64,000 bases of DNA from Sipunculus nudus (lineage: Eukaryota > Annelida > Sipuncula > Golfingiida > Sipunculidae): NCBI GenBank assembly GCA_026874595.1, contig CM049322.1:10378400-10442399 (forward strand), in the 5' to 3' direction. Below are positions 24,666 through 36,954 of this stretch, in pieces (within the stretch, counting starts at the first letter, position 1; each line of letters begins with the position of its first letter). The position numbers and the translations under genes were made by a program. Below the pieces are notes generated by a model that was given only the letters and a program-made list of their open reading frames with translations, was not told the DNA's origin and did no database searches.

Positions 24666-24754
24666 ATGGGAAGTCTTCGCCTTATGATTTCCTTGGTGCT
24701 ATTAGCAGGTTGTGTTCCATTATTATTATTATTTTATTATAATTATTATTATTA

Positions 24755-24793
<39 letters not shown>

Positions 24794-25386
24794 GTATTAT
24801 ATATGGCTGTGTATGCACTTTTCTAAAAAAAGTCTACTCATTGCAAAACACAAATGCATAGTTTTAAAAGAGTTAGTGCTTTCCATGCATTACATATAAT
24901 AAAATAATAACGTATAAAGATATATTTAGATACAATCTAATAGTTAATTTTTAATCACAAACTTTTTTTCCAGCTGTCTGTCGAGCAGCATATTTCTCTC
25001 ATTCTTACTCAGATGGGTGGATGGTGTTGAAGCCTTCTTGCTACACTGTCATCCATACACATTACACATGGCTACAGGCCAAGAACAACTGCCATTACCT
25101 AGGCGGATGGCTGGTTAGCATTGAAACAAAGGGTGAACATTATCATCTAAAGGAAATCGCAGGACGATACAACAAGGTATTCTGGACAGGGGTCAGCATT
25201 CTATCTGGAGACTGGCACTGGGTAGCTAATCACAGACTGTTCTATCATACAATGTGGGCTAATGGTGAGCCAAACAATTTTCATGGTAAGGAACATTGCG
25301 TTGACATTAACCCAGAGGTAGGGTACTATTGGAACGACAACTACTGCGGGCGCAAATTTGCATCAATTTGTGAAAAACCTTGCTAA
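24666..25386 (+). CDS. Secreted C-type lectin, two exons (24666-24708 and 24974-25386)
   Basis: This encodes a 151-residue single-domain C-type lectin, predicted to be secreted and to bind sugar with calcium. Exon 1 encodes MGSLRLMISLVLLA, a signal-peptide core. The intron (24709-24973) starts GT, ends TTTTTTTCCAG and has phase 1, so the split codon reads GCT. The domain follows from about residue 26: DGW 28-30, SCY 36-38, an LGGWLVSIET block 57-66, WTG 85-87, EPN 113-115 with E121, and WND 134-136. These are the complete set of principal calcium-site residues, and EPN is classically associated with mannose-type ligands. Cysteines 54/147 and 123/139 fit the two conserved disulfides. Oddities: the cysteine usually three residues before GW is replaced (YSDGW), C17 lies at the signal boundary, and an extra C151 ends the protein. 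Its role in recognition or immunity is inferred from the family. Confidence 0.9.
24719..24800. repeat. (ATT)n microsatellite in the lectin intron
   Basis: An imperfect TTA/ATT trinucleotide tract occupies the 5' part of the lectin intron. Confidence 0.95.
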
Positions 25387-25545
25387 AGTTGAAACAAGGT
25401 ATCCCGGCAAATACATTAAGACCATTCTGTATCCGTATGGATTATAATAATTTCTCCTAGATCAAACATTTCTCTTAGCGTAAATGTTCATTGAAGTACG
25501 TATATTTAACGTATGCTATGAAGATGACTGAACCTTTGATTAAAG

Positions 25546-25551
25546 AATAAA
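25546..25551 (+). promoter_or_regulatory. Poly(A) signal of the lectin gene
   Basis: A canonical AATAAA lies 160 bases after the lectin stop codon in AT-rich 3' sequence, giving a short 3' UTR. Confidence 0.7.
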
Positions 25552-28088
25552 TCTGATATATTGCAGCATTGATCGAACCTTATTTTGTCATTGCAAGGGA
25601 TGTGTGGTAGAATATATAATTAGTTGTATTTTCTATACAGAGGTCTAACACCCTCATCAGTTCCTTTGACGATATTCTGCGACTGTGAAGGGCCTTATGA
25701 TACTGAATCACTTTGTGATAGATCGCAACATTAACAATTTCCCGTAAAAAAACACAATGAATTATTATACACAATCATAAGAATTAATAATATACAAAAT
25801 GTGTTTTCGTTGATCCCATTAGATGCCCGGACAGACTGTGAACTCTTGACCATGAGTGAGAGACTAGGGAGGAAATAAAACAGGGCGCAAATGAAAATTA
25901 CAAACAATAAATGTTACAAGGCATATAATAAGGGTCTCATAACCTTATTTCTTATGACCTAATCGTGTAGCCCTAGTAATAGAAAAACTCCAAAAACATA
26001 CCGTTTTTTAATTGTTTTAATCGTATCGGGTATGACTCTGTGTATAGGTCATGTATACAACAATCATTCCTTCTTATAAAGCAAATCCTGTATCCAAAGA
26101 AATGTCTACAGTTGAACATAAAGTTTTGGTTCCCACATACGTTGTAAATAATATGACACACGAGACGATATATAATATTTTTCAAGGAAATATCACAGCC
26201 GGTCTCATATACTGTACATTGCTTTACCTGGCATTAACTAGGAATATTTCCCAGCAATAAATAATTGTTGTGAGGACGGTCAGTAAACAGGCTAATGGCG
26301 AGCAGGATCATTTGATGTAAATCATCGCGGGTTCCAACTAAAAATACTGGACAGGTGCGATTCATGTTTACAAAGAGAGATTAATGATGAGTGGTTGATC
26401 CAATGTGGTTAGGTTATTTGGCTTAGATTTAAATTAAACCAAACAACACTGGAGGTAATAAACATAGTCTTTATATGTCGCATTTAGTAAAATGGCAAAG
26501 GACGACGTTCATATATTCATCAACCTTCCTTGCCAAAGAAGCTTGTTTGTCCTAAAGTACAAATGAAAGATATACGGAAAAACTGGATTGTCATTTTTCC
26601 GAAAACATTTTTTTCGTGTCGCCTGCTAAAAGTTGTTTTACGTATTACAATGTGTTGTGCTTCCAAATGCTTAACTGTTCGGGAGTACAAGAAAATACAT
26701 GCGCCGGGTCATCGTGCAAGCTTAAGGAAATGTTATGCCGCTGAACCAATGCAAGGTTACTAATTATTAATACTATCTGGATACATCAGTTTGGTATCTG
26801 TCATTCCCATTGATTGAGTGCATTTGTGTCATAAGGGTAGATTTATGAGAACCAAGTGGAACTAGACCGTCCCCAGTATATATATTTGATGATATATAAG
26901 AATATTTATACTTTAATAAAGGGCCTTTGATATGTCACACAAAAATAAACAATTCAGGCACTATGTAGGTGTATATTGTGCAGGGATATTTTATGAACTG
27001 TCAAAAACTAAAATTGTATGACATTTTATGTCGATATATTGTTGCTCCGTCCCTCACACAAGTGAACGTCCAGTTAGTTTCCTTAGTTTTTTGATAGTTT
27101 CCTTAAAAACAATACAGTCGGTTTATTCTGATTCGCATCGTAAATCTGTCACTGGTGGCTTTGGGATTACCTTAATGGTAGACCAATATTAACCCATACG
27201 CTGTGTGAGAGCCCTGAGAGATCCTTAGTAGAAACAAGAGACAATTGACTCTATCATAACATTATTATACATCAGGAAAAAAAAAAGAATTGCCGCATTG
27301 ATCGTAAAAAACGGTGTTTCTTTTTGCTGATCTTGTGATAAGTTCTGATCCGTTGTGATATAAGGCACAGAATAGGCTTTGAGGGGATTATTTGGGATAC
27401 ACTTTTTGCAAGGTATTACCTGCATGAGGTCTGACTCTCTAAACAAAGACCTCGCGAATAATTGTATCTAATTAGGAGACATTTTGTAGCAAAGTTTTTT
27501 AAAGAGAATTCAGATTGCATTCATAACCCACTATTCAGCTGAGCTGTCTAGTCATTCACGTTTAGGCCCAAGATCACATGTTTCACTGTTATTAAAGTAA
27601 TAATTGATATCATACGATTTTTTTAATATTATATAGTCCTGCGCCCCAAACATCTGAAACTCTTCTTTGTATAGCGTTCAAAACAGAGAGTCATAAAGGA
27701 GGATTTGTTCCTATTCGTTGAAATGACAAACGCTCTGTTGAGGATTCGAATTTTCCAGATGTGTCCACTATTAATCTTTTAGAAAAACAGACATCACAGT
27801 CGACAAATTTTGTCCAACAAATCGGTGTTTTGGAGAAAAAGAAGAAGGCAAGGTGTTATTCAAAATTTTCCCACATACGGCACATTTTCCTATGTTCTAA
27901 CTGTAAGTTCAAATCGGGTTGCATCACAGGGTCATGAAAAGTGACCATGCAAGTAAAGTTTCATGGCGACTTTCCAAATATGGCGAAGAACTGGTACGTA
28001 GCCCCAAAAAAATGACACGCGTTACCTTCGACCAAGGAGGCGGGGCATCTGGGACAAATCAGTTATAGCCCAATGAAATGTAAAGCAA
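25552..28088. other. Intergenic sequence, no gene supported
   Basis: Short frames at 25580, 26051, 26530 and 27225 have no domain features. A minus-strand motif CTGATGAGGG...CTCTG.AT.GAAA at 25629-25660 resembles one at 41584-41619. The remainder is AT-rich with nothing recognisable. Confidence 0.4.
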
Positions 28089-28743
28089 GTCATGAGATTT
28101 GCTTGGCTTGTGTCAATCATGGCAGGCTTGCCTAAAAAGCTCTCCTGCCATGTGACACAAGCCTCGCAACCCTCACGGCTTGAATTACATTTGATTGGGC
28201 AAAACCAATACTTAAACATATAGTGTGCCAGATTCTTGTCCTTGATTTTTTTTGGTAAATGAGCCTCTAAGTAAAATATGAAATAGGTTTCACGGCGCCA
28301 TTTGTACACATCAATTCTGCATCAGGGGGACAAAATTGTGTACATCATTTGAAATGTGCTGTTACGGTACTCACACATATAATACCTGGAGTGGTGCTAA
28401 GTGATGTAGTCTGTAAATGGTTTCTTATGATACTGAATTTGCTAAATTCAAGCACAGTATCTTGAAAAGGATAAAGCCTCTGCATTAAATAATGATAAAG
28501 CAACTAACTCCGGGATCCATATATATATATGTGTGTGTGTATATATAACCCTACTGACAGCATTAAGGGCACCATCCATTGTTTAAGGTATTATGGGGAC
28601 AATTATGTGAATATATTGTAATTCACATTGGAAAAATGAAGCCATAATGGGCATAAAATGGTTCTTGAACATGGAAAAAAGGTCATTCTGCTAAGGACAA
28701 ATCGACCAATTTTAAAATGTCTTTCACTAAAAAATGTTAAAAT

Positions 28744-28773
28744 ATAAGGGGAACCACATATGGTTCCCCTTAT
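28744..28773. repeat. Perfect 13-bp-arm hairpin, copy 1
   Basis: ATAAGGGGAACCA and TGGTTCCCCTTAT flank a CATA loop. CTTTAGCGGCCCCCCG follows. The architecture resembles the 5' ends of the hairpin-led elements elsewhere in the window. Confidence 0.85.
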
Positions 28774-28834
28774 CTTTAGCGGCCCCCCGATTGCAGCGTT
28801 TAAAGGAAGATTGGTCTAAATAATAAATAGAATA

Positions 28835-28837
<3 letters not shown>

Positions 28838-28890
<53 letters not shown>
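28838..28890. repeat. (TA)n microsatellite, copy 1
   Basis: TA tract interrupted once by TATG. It is two bases longer in the second copy of the segment. Confidence 0.95.
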
Positions 28891-29594
28891 AAGTGTAACT
28901 TATCCGCCTACGAAGAATATTATACTTTTTTATGTGCCAACAGGGTGTGTTAGTTGCTGGCAATACGGTTCATCTGTCCATAAGAAGAATTGTTTGTACA
29001 ATGTGCAATAGTTTGGTATGTTGTCACGTGACCTCGTATTCTTAAGGTAATATACTTGATTTTCGATGCATGTTATGCCATAGTAGTGAGATGAAGAGGG
29101 GAACAGTGTTGGCAAGATCGCAAAGGGTATTGGTAAAGCGCATTTTGATTTTGCAATATGCTTCTGTTGTCGGTCTTCATAAAACAATTTGTTTGAGCTA
29201 TCACTTCGTAAACAGTCGTAATGTTATGTTATAACATTGAATGTTAGGTTGAAGGTGACCTTCTTTTTTGTACCTAAATCTCTTCAGCAACGTTTTAGCT
29301 TTAAGATATTTTGCCGTTAAAAGTGTCTCGTTTTTGGCAATGTAACATGTGGTCAGAATAACGTGTAGGGGATAAATATATCTTCATGTAAATTTTGTAC
29401 GGGCAAGATATAAAGGAAAATATATATTTTTAATCAAACTGTTGTAAATTAATCTCTTTTCAGTCCGTTAGGGTTCTGTCTCGGTCAATTGCATTTAAGA
29501 TGAAACGTGTCTATGGGCATGATCGGTGTTTTCTTTCTGCAGCGAACTGTATATTTTACAGGTATAGTCAACCTTCGGAGCAGTGACGAAGATC

Positions 29595-29986
29595 ATGGGG
29601 AAACAACCTTTCCTCTTTATTGTATCCGCTGTGCTTACAATAGGTGTAAGTCCCTTTTGTAGCTTTGTTCAATCATGGATTTTTATTGACTTTATCTATG
29701 TTTTGTTATAGTTACGGTAATCTTAGGATTATATATCAATGATAAAGTTTGAGGGAAGCAAGAGCTTAATATTTTATATATTGCAGCTGTGTTTTATGTT
29801 CAGGGATTCGGGAACCGCTATTTCCATAAACAAATATTTTATTCCTTCATGCTACTGGAAGATAGGCACCCATTACGAAAGGCATCAGGCGAAGAACAAC
29901 TGCCCAAACAGGTTGGATAGTTTGTCAGCATTGAGACTCCATTATTATAAACGAAGATACCTATTCATTTGTGAAAAGCATGCTAA
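29595..29986 (+). pseudogene. C-type lectin pseudogene, internally deleted, copy 1
   Basis: A signal-peptide exon starts at ATG 29595 (MGKQPFLFIVSAVLTI) and ends at a strong donor, G|GTGTAAGT at 29643/29644, with the same phase as the intact lectin at 24666. The second exon begins after TTGCAG at 29786. It keeps IPSCYW and QAKNNC, almost identical at the base level to the intact gene (GGCGAAGAACAACTGCC against GGCCAAGAACAACTGCC). It then keeps GTCAGCATTGAGAC (VSIET, but in another frame) and FICEK before the position of the ancestral TAA (29984-29986). Exon 2 is about 200 nt against 413 nt in the intact gene: the WTG, EPN and WND region is missing and small frameshifts separate the remaining blocks. 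No functional sugar-binding site can form. Confidence 0.85.
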
Positions 29987-30277
29987 AGTGAGCACCCATT
30001 TTTTTTATTTTACTCAATGCATTATAAACTTAATTAATAATTGTAATCACAAATTTGGGTTTCATCCAGTTAAGAGCGTGACTAAACCCACCGAAGTATT
30101 AGCATGCCGAAAATGCACCACCTAGTATACTATATGGTTTCTGGGCATTTCAAGGTGCATTATGACAAAAGTAAGTTTTACTAATAAAAATTATGGAATC
30201 CATTCAGTAAAATAAATCCCGTATATTCATATATATATATATATATATATGTTTGACATCAGTGTGTGAGAGAGTTA

Positions 30278-30280
<3 letters not shown>

Positions 30281-30335
<55 letters not shown>
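30281..30335. repeat. (AG)n microsatellite, copy 1
   Basis: Uninterrupted AG tract, 4 bases shorter than the equivalent at 35231. Confidence 0.95.
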
Positions 30336-30337
<2 letters not shown>

Positions 30338-30479
30338 CAAGTCTGTTGAACGTGATGAAGTTAGATTAAATTATGTACAGACCAGGATGAATAATCAGGA
30401 AAAATTAAATTGCTTAGAGCATTATATATACAATATGATTTAAGAAAACGGTTATCACTCAAGGCGGACACTGAATATA

Positions 30480-31389
30480 CAGTGAAACCTCGTTGTGTCG
30501 AACTCGGTTAAGTCGAATTCCCGCATGTGTCGAAGTCGAACGTGGGGTCCCCGCAAAAAATAGTTAAAACCTTACTTATTTAACTCCGCTTGTGTCGAAG
30601 TCGAATGTGTCGAAAAAGCGGATGTGTCGAGGTGTTTTGTTGGTCCCAAGCTAATATTTCTATCGTTTAACTCGAAGTCATGATTGGATAACAGTTGTGC
30701 AGGGCCGTGATGACCAGTCATAATTCATTTTTACCGACCAGGCTCTCACTCATCAAGCGCGATGGCTCTGTCGACTCAAGGTCATGCTGCTTTAAAGTTT
30801 GGACAACAATTGTGCACGATCCAACAATCATGCCCTGGCTGCGATGACTAGTTACACAATTAATACTGGCAAGGATCTTACTGATCACGCGCGTTGGCTG
30901 ACATACCTAGTCGGTTGTTTACTTGTTTGGCCAATTAGTCACTCGTGAATATGCCTTTCTTCTCTCGCCGACAAAGCATTAACGAGAAATTATTGATAAA
31001 CCAAACATTATCCAATTCTTACCCTTAATGTGCTTAGGATTAAGTTGAACTGAAAATGATGTGAGCCAATCATATATTGATTTGGGTTCTTTTATACACG
31101 TACATGTATGTGCTCTTATTTCACTTTCTTGATTAACCTAATCCTAATTTTGGTGGTACTTATGTGTTTTTTTATTATTAATATAAAAATGTATATAAAA
31201 TTTGTGTTGTTCTTTAATGAAAACATTTGTGAGAACTATATGATATAGGCCCTATACATGTGCAGTATTTATCGATTATAATCGAGGCTGAAGAAGGTTG
31301 AATATAATGAACATCGGTTGTCTCGACCTCCGGTTGTGTCGAAGTAAATTCACCAGTCCCTTCGACTTTGACACAACGAGGTTTCACTG
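30480..31389. mobile_element. Pogo/Tigger-like MITE, copy 1
   Basis: A 910-bp unit is bounded by perfect 20-bp inverted termini, CAGTGAAACCTCGTTGTGTC and its complement ending GGTTTCACTG. It is flanked by TA on both sides (30478-30479 and 31390-31391), as expected for a TA target duplication. CAGT...ACCTCG termini plus TA fit the pogo/Tigger branch of Tc1/mariner. Internal TGTGTCGAAGTCGAA words repeat near both ends. There is no transposase frame, so movement would require a transposase supplied elsewhere. Confidence 0.85.
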
Positions 31390-31521
31390 TATGTTAATCA
31401 TTCCGCCCTGCCAAACACCCTGTGACTATAGTTATAATTTATAACTGATATATGTTCATACGGATATAGGAATAGTTTCATGTGATGCGTTAAAAAATCT
31501 CCACACAAGATTGTGCACTGA

Positions 31522-31943
31522 TAAGACATGCGTCGGAGAAATGTATTCGATTACGAACACGAATACAGCAAGGGTACACAAATACGAATACAAATCCAAA
31601 TACTCCAAAACAGAAATGTATTTGAAAACGATACGAATACAAATACAAATGTATTTATGAATGTAAATATGAATACAATTTACCGAAACAAAAAGAAACA
31701 ACCAAGAATCCAAAGAATTAGATTGAGTGATTATTTAAATTAAACCAGAGTGAAAGAGAGAGGGACAAATACAAAGAAAGAAAATTTGTTTAGTTGAAGA
31801 TTGATTGATCATTTAAAATAAAACTAACAAGATAAAGTAAGTTATTAAATACAATTGTATAAAATGACACAATTTATATTTAAATAAATCATTAAATAAA
31901 ATTAAATGAAATAAATTTCAGATCGAGTAATGTTTGTCAATGA

Positions 31944-31994
<51 letters not shown>

Positions 31995-32596
31995 CCTCGT
32001 TCGCAATACAATCTTGAATATTAGCAGCCGTTAAAGCAGTGTTATAGAGACCTCTGCACAGGAAACCTCTATGCGGCTAAATAACTAATTTATTGGTGGT
32101 ATGTGTTGGCCTCTATTTACACTGTAATTAACTAACACTGACTACCACTGATGGTTGCAACATGCTGACTCTAACAATGACGGCACCAAAGGCAGTCATT
32201 GGACCAGAACCAACTCAGGGATATTTGCTCTTTTATTACATCCACACACTAGATTTATAAATAATCAACTTGTTATAATAATACAGCTATAAGACTAGAA
32301 CATTGAAAACAAAAAACTACAGAACAGTATATGTGTGTGCATGTTTTGTGTAAGAAAGATACACAATTTTTACAACAGAACAATCGATATAGCCTTAATT
32401 GTCTTGGCCTAGATTTAGGGCTACATATTCCATATATTCATGAAAAGAAATGTGAATACTACTGCAATTAATTTGAATCCGAATACAAATACTTTTGAAC
32501 TTTTTACGAATGTATTCGAATACGAATACGAATACTGAAAATACCTGTATTTGAATACAATGAACACGAATGCTGAATACGAATACCCCATACCTG
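31522..32596. mobile_element. Candidate hAT-like element with GAATAC repeats, copy 1
   Basis: GCACTGA occurs immediately before (31515-31521) and after (32597-32603) this segment and could be a target duplication. Both ends carry runs of GAATAC/GTATTC in opposite orientation (about 31545-31680 and 32455-32590). The right end reads outward as CAGGTATGGGGTATTCG, a hAT-like terminus, while the left terminus is poorly matched. The isoleucine/tyrosine-rich frames across the GAATAC runs are not genes. A GA microsatellite lies inside. Confidence 0.45.
31947..31990. repeat. (GA)n microsatellite, copy 1
   Basis: GA tract, shorter than the equivalent at 36902-36950. Confidence 0.95.
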
Positions 32597-33691
32597 GCAC
32601 TGACCCATGGGCACACTGTTACTCGCTTGTTTGGCCTTTTCGTTGATTAAGCGCTTATTTGGCGGACTCTGCGTGTACGCACAGAATGTTGTTCACCATC
32701 TGAGACCAAACGCGTATGTCTGTAGCCCATAGGTCACCATTCCAGAGATAAGGTGACACTCATGTGATAAATGGTTTAACTTGCGTATCAAAGTTAATGA
32801 ATATTCATCGGGCTACCGAGCACTTTTTTTAATTTCCATTGTTATTTCTGAGTCTTTTGAATACTCAGTATCTATCAGCAGGATCCTGTATAAATATGCT
32901 GGTAATGCTGGGTCAGACATACACGGCCCACATAAATCATCGAGGAGAGATCTCCAGCAGTAGCAGATCTTCGAGTGAATAGGTTGGGGTGACGACCCGT
33001 AAATTGTTCTCAATTGCCTCTTTCTGTAAATGTAATGTCATGAGTTTTGCTTGGCTTGTGTCAATCATGGCAGGCTTGCCTAAAAAGCTCTCCTGCCATG
33101 TGACACAAGCCTCGCAACCCTCACGGCTTGAATTACATTTGATTGGGCAAAACCAATACTTAAACATATAGTGTGCCAGATTCTTGTCCTTGATTTTTTT
33201 TGGTAAATGAGCCTCTAAGTAAAATATGAAATAGGTTTCACGGCGCCATTTGTACACATCAATTCTGCATCAGGGGGACAAAATTGTGTACATCATTTGA
33301 AATGTGCTGTTACGGTACTCACACATATAATACCTGGAGTGGTGCTAAGTGATGTAGTCTGTAAATGGTTTCTTATGATACTGAATTTGCTAAATTCAAG
33401 CACAGTATCTTGAAAAGGATAAAGCCTCTGCATTAAATAATGATAAAGCAACTAACTCCGGGATCCATATATATATATGTGTGTGTGTATATATAACCCT
33501 ACTGACAGCATTAAGGGCACCATCCATTGTTTAAGGTATTATGGGGACAATTATGTGAATATATTGTAATTCACATTGGAAAAATGAAGCCATAATGGGC
33601 ATAAAATGGTTCTTGAACATGGAAAAAAGGTCATTCTGCTAAGGACAAATCGACCAATTTTAAAATGTCTTTCACTAAAAAATGTTAAAAT

Positions 33692-33721
33692 ATAAGGGGA
33701 ACCACATATGGTTCCCCTTAT
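33692..33721. repeat. Perfect 13-bp-arm hairpin, copy 2
   Basis: Identical to 28744-28773. Confidence 0.85.
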
Positions 33722-33782
33722 CTTTAGCGGCCCCCCGATTGCAGCGTTTAAAGGAAGATTGGTCTAAATAATAAATAGAATA

Positions 33783-33785
<3 letters not shown>

Positions 33786-33840
<55 letters not shown>
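33786..33840. repeat. (TA)n microsatellite, copy 2
   Basis: Equivalent of 28838-28890, two bases longer. Confidence 0.95.
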
Positions 33841-34544
33841 AAGTGTAACTTATCCGCCTACGAAGAATATTATACTTTTTTATGTGCCAACAGGGTGTGT
33901 TAGTTGCTGGCAATACGGTTCATCTGTCCATAAGAAGAATTGTTTGTACAATGTGCAATAGTTTGGTATGTTGTCACGTGACCTCGTATTCTTAAGGTAA
34001 TATACTTGATTTTCGATGCATGTTATGCCATAGTAGTGAGATGAAGAGGGGAACAGTGTTGGCAAGATCGCAAAGGGTATTGGTAAAGCGCATTTTGATT
34101 TTGCAATATGCTTCTGTTGTCGGTCTTCATAAAACAATTTGTTTGAGCTATCACTTCGTAAACAGTCGTAATGTTATGTTATAACATTGAATGTTAGGTT
34201 GAAGGTGACCTTCTTTTTTGTACCTAAATCTCTTCAGCAACGTTTTAGCTTTAAGATATTTTGCCGTTAAAAGTGTCTCGTTTTTGGCAATGTAACATGT
34301 GGTCAGAATAACGTGTAGGGGATAAATATATCTTCATGTAAATTTTGTACGGGCAAGATATAAAGGAAAATATATATTTTTAATCAAACTGTTGTAAATT
34401 AATCTCTTTTCAGTCCGTTAGGGTTCTGTCTCGGTCAATTGCATTTAAGATGAAACGTGTCTATGGGCATGATCGGTGTTTTCTTTCTGCAGCGAACTGT
34501 ATATTTTACAGGTATAGTCAACCTTCGGAGCAGTGACGAAGATC

Positions 34545-34936
34545 ATGGGGAAACAACCTTTCCTCTTTATTGTATCCGCTGTGCTTACAATAGGTGTAAG
34601 TCCCTTTTGTAGCTTTGTTCAATCATGGATTTTTATTGACTTTATCTATGTTTTGTTATAGTTACGGTAATCTTAGGATTATATATCAATGATAAAGTTT
34701 GAGGGAAGCAAGAGCTTAATATTTTATATATTGCAGCTGTGTTTTATGTTCAGGGATTCGGGAACCGCTATTTCCATAAACAAATATTTTATTCCTTCAT
34801 GCTACTGGAAGATAGGCACCCATTACGAAAGGCATCAGGCGAAGAACAACTGCCCAAACAGGTTGGATAGTTTGTCAGCATTGAGACTCCATTATTATAA
34901 ACGAAGATACCTATTCATTTGTGAAAAGCATGCTAA
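34545..34936 (+). pseudogene. C-type lectin pseudogene, internally deleted, copy 2
   Basis: Sequence and structure are the same as the pseudogene at 29595: signal-peptide exon, donor GTGTAAGT, acceptor TTGCAG, SCYW and QAKNNC remnant, out-of-frame VSIET, FICEK and the same internal deletion. The deletion therefore predates the segmental duplication. No differences from copy 1 were noticed across this interval. Confidence 0.85.
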
Positions 34937-35227
34937 AGTGAGCACCCATTTTTTTTATTTTACTCAATGCATTATAAACTTAATTAATAATTGTAATCAC
35001 AAATTTGGGTTTCATCCAGTTAAGAGCGTGACTAAACCCACCGAAGTATTAGCATGCCGAAAATGCACCACCTAGTATACTATATGGTTTCTGGGCATTT
35101 CAAGGTGCATTATGACAAAAGTAAGTTTTACTAATAAAAATTATGGAATCCATTCAGTAAAATAAATCCCGTATATTCATATATATATATATATATATAT
35201 GTTTGACATCAGTGTGTGAGAGAGTTA

Positions 35228-35230
<3 letters not shown>

Positions 35231-35289
<59 letters not shown>
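35231..35289. repeat. (AG)n microsatellite, copy 2
   Basis: Equivalent of 30281-30335, four bases longer. The Arg-Glu frame across it is not a gene. Confidence 0.95.
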
Positions 35290-35291
<2 letters not shown>

Positions 35292-35433
35292 CAAGTCTGT
35301 TGAACGTGATGAAGTTAGATTAAATTATGTACAGACCAGGATGAATAATCAGGAAAAATTAAATTGCTTAGAGCATTATATATACAATATGATTTAAGAA
35401 AACGGTTATCACTCAAGGCGGACACTGAATATA

Positions 35434-36343
35434 CAGTGAAACCTCGTTGTGTCGAACTCGGTTAAGTCGAATTCCCGCATGTGTCGAAGTCGAACGTGGG
35501 GTCCCCGCAAAAAATAGTTAAAACCTTACTTATTTAACTCCGCTTGTGTCGAAGTCGAATGTGTCGAAAAAGCGGATGTGTCGAGGTGTTTTGTTGGTCC
35601 CAAGCTAATATTTCTATCGTTTAACTCGAAGTCATGATTGGATAACAGTTGTGCAGGGCCGTGATGACCAGTCATAATTCATTTTTACCGACCAGGCTCT
35701 CACTCATCAAGCGCGATGGCTCTGTCGACTCAAGGTCATGCTGCTTTAAAGTTTGGACAACAATTGTGCACGATCCAACAATCATGCCCTGGCTGCGATG
35801 ACTAGTTACACAATTAATACTGGCAAGGATCTTACTGATCACGCGCGTTGGCTGACATACCTAGTCGGTTGTTTACTTGTTTGGCCAATTAGTCACTCGT
35901 GAATATGCCTTTCTTCTCTCGCCGACAAAGCATTAACGAGAAATTATTGATAAACCAAACATTATCCAATTCTTACCCTTAATGTGCTTAGGATTAAGTT
36001 GAACTGAAAATGATGTGAGCCAATCATATATTGATTTGGGTTCTTTTATACACGTACATGTATGTGCTCTTATTTCACTTTCTTGATTAACCTAATCCTA
36101 ATTTTGGTGGTACTTATGTGTTTTTTTATTATTAATATAAAAATGTATATAAAATTTGTGTTGTTCTTTAATGAAAACATTTGTGAGAACTATATGATAT
36201 AGGCCCTATACATGTGCAGTATTTATCGATTATAATCGAGGCTGAAGAAGGTTGAATATAATGAACATCGGTTGTCTCGACCTCCGGTTGTGTCGAAGTA
36301 AATTCACCAGTCCCTTCGACTTTGACACAACGAGGTTTCACTG
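35434..36343. mobile_element. Pogo/Tigger-like MITE, copy 2
   Basis: Same element as at 30480, carried along by the segmental duplication rather than inserted independently: flanks and offset (4,954) are identical. Confidence 0.85.
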
Positions 36344-36475
36344 TATGTTAATCATTCCGCCCTGCCAAACACCCTGTGACTATAGTTATAATTTATAACT
36401 GATATATGTTCATACGGATATAGGAATAGTTTCATGTGATGCGTTAAAAAATCTCCACACAAGATTGTGCACTGA

Positions 36476-36898
36476 TAAGACATGCGTCGGAGAAATGTAT
36501 TCGATTACGAACACGAATACAGCAAGGGTACACAAATACGAATACAAATCCAAATACTCCAAAACAGAAATGTATTTGAAAACGATACGAATACAAATAC
36601 AAATGTATTTATGAATGTAAATATGAATACAATTTACCGAAACAAAAAGAAACAACCAAGAATCCAAAGAATTAGATTGAGTGATTATTTAAATTAAACC
36701 AGAGTGAAAGAGAGAGGGACAAATACAAAGAAAGAAAATTTGTTTAGTTGAAGATTGATTGATCATTTAAAATAAAACTAACAAGATAAAGTAAGTTATT
36801 AAATACAATTGTATAAAATGACACAATTTATATTTAAATAAATCATTAAATAAAATTAAATGAAATAAATTTCAGATCGAGTAATGTTTGTCAATGAA

Positions 36899-36954
<56 letters not shown>

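Larger units (their letters stand above)
28089..33036 (+). repeat. Tandem segmental duplication, copy 1 (~4.95 kb)
   Basis: The whole segment recurs head-to-tail at 33037-37998 with nearly identical sequence. The offset is 4,948 at the left edge, 4,950 through the lectin pseudogene, 4,954 after the AG microsatellite and 4,960 after the GA microsatellite, so microsatellite length explains the drift. Rare substitutions are visible: CATGAGATTTGC here against CATGAGTTTTGC in copy 2, and AAACGAGAG against AAACCAGAG. Only the two bases GT are shared at the junction, which suggests a non-homologous join. Contents are annotated separately. Confidence 0.95.

Noticed and set aside
28022-28309. A 95-codon minus-strand frame that recurs at 32937-33257.
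   Set aside because: The two versions diverge exactly at the duplication junction, so the frame is not conserved as a unit; no domain is recognised.
31456-31743. Tyrosine/isoleucine-rich frames on both strands.
   Set aside because: They come from GAATAC repeats in a hAT-like element and recur only through the segmental duplication.
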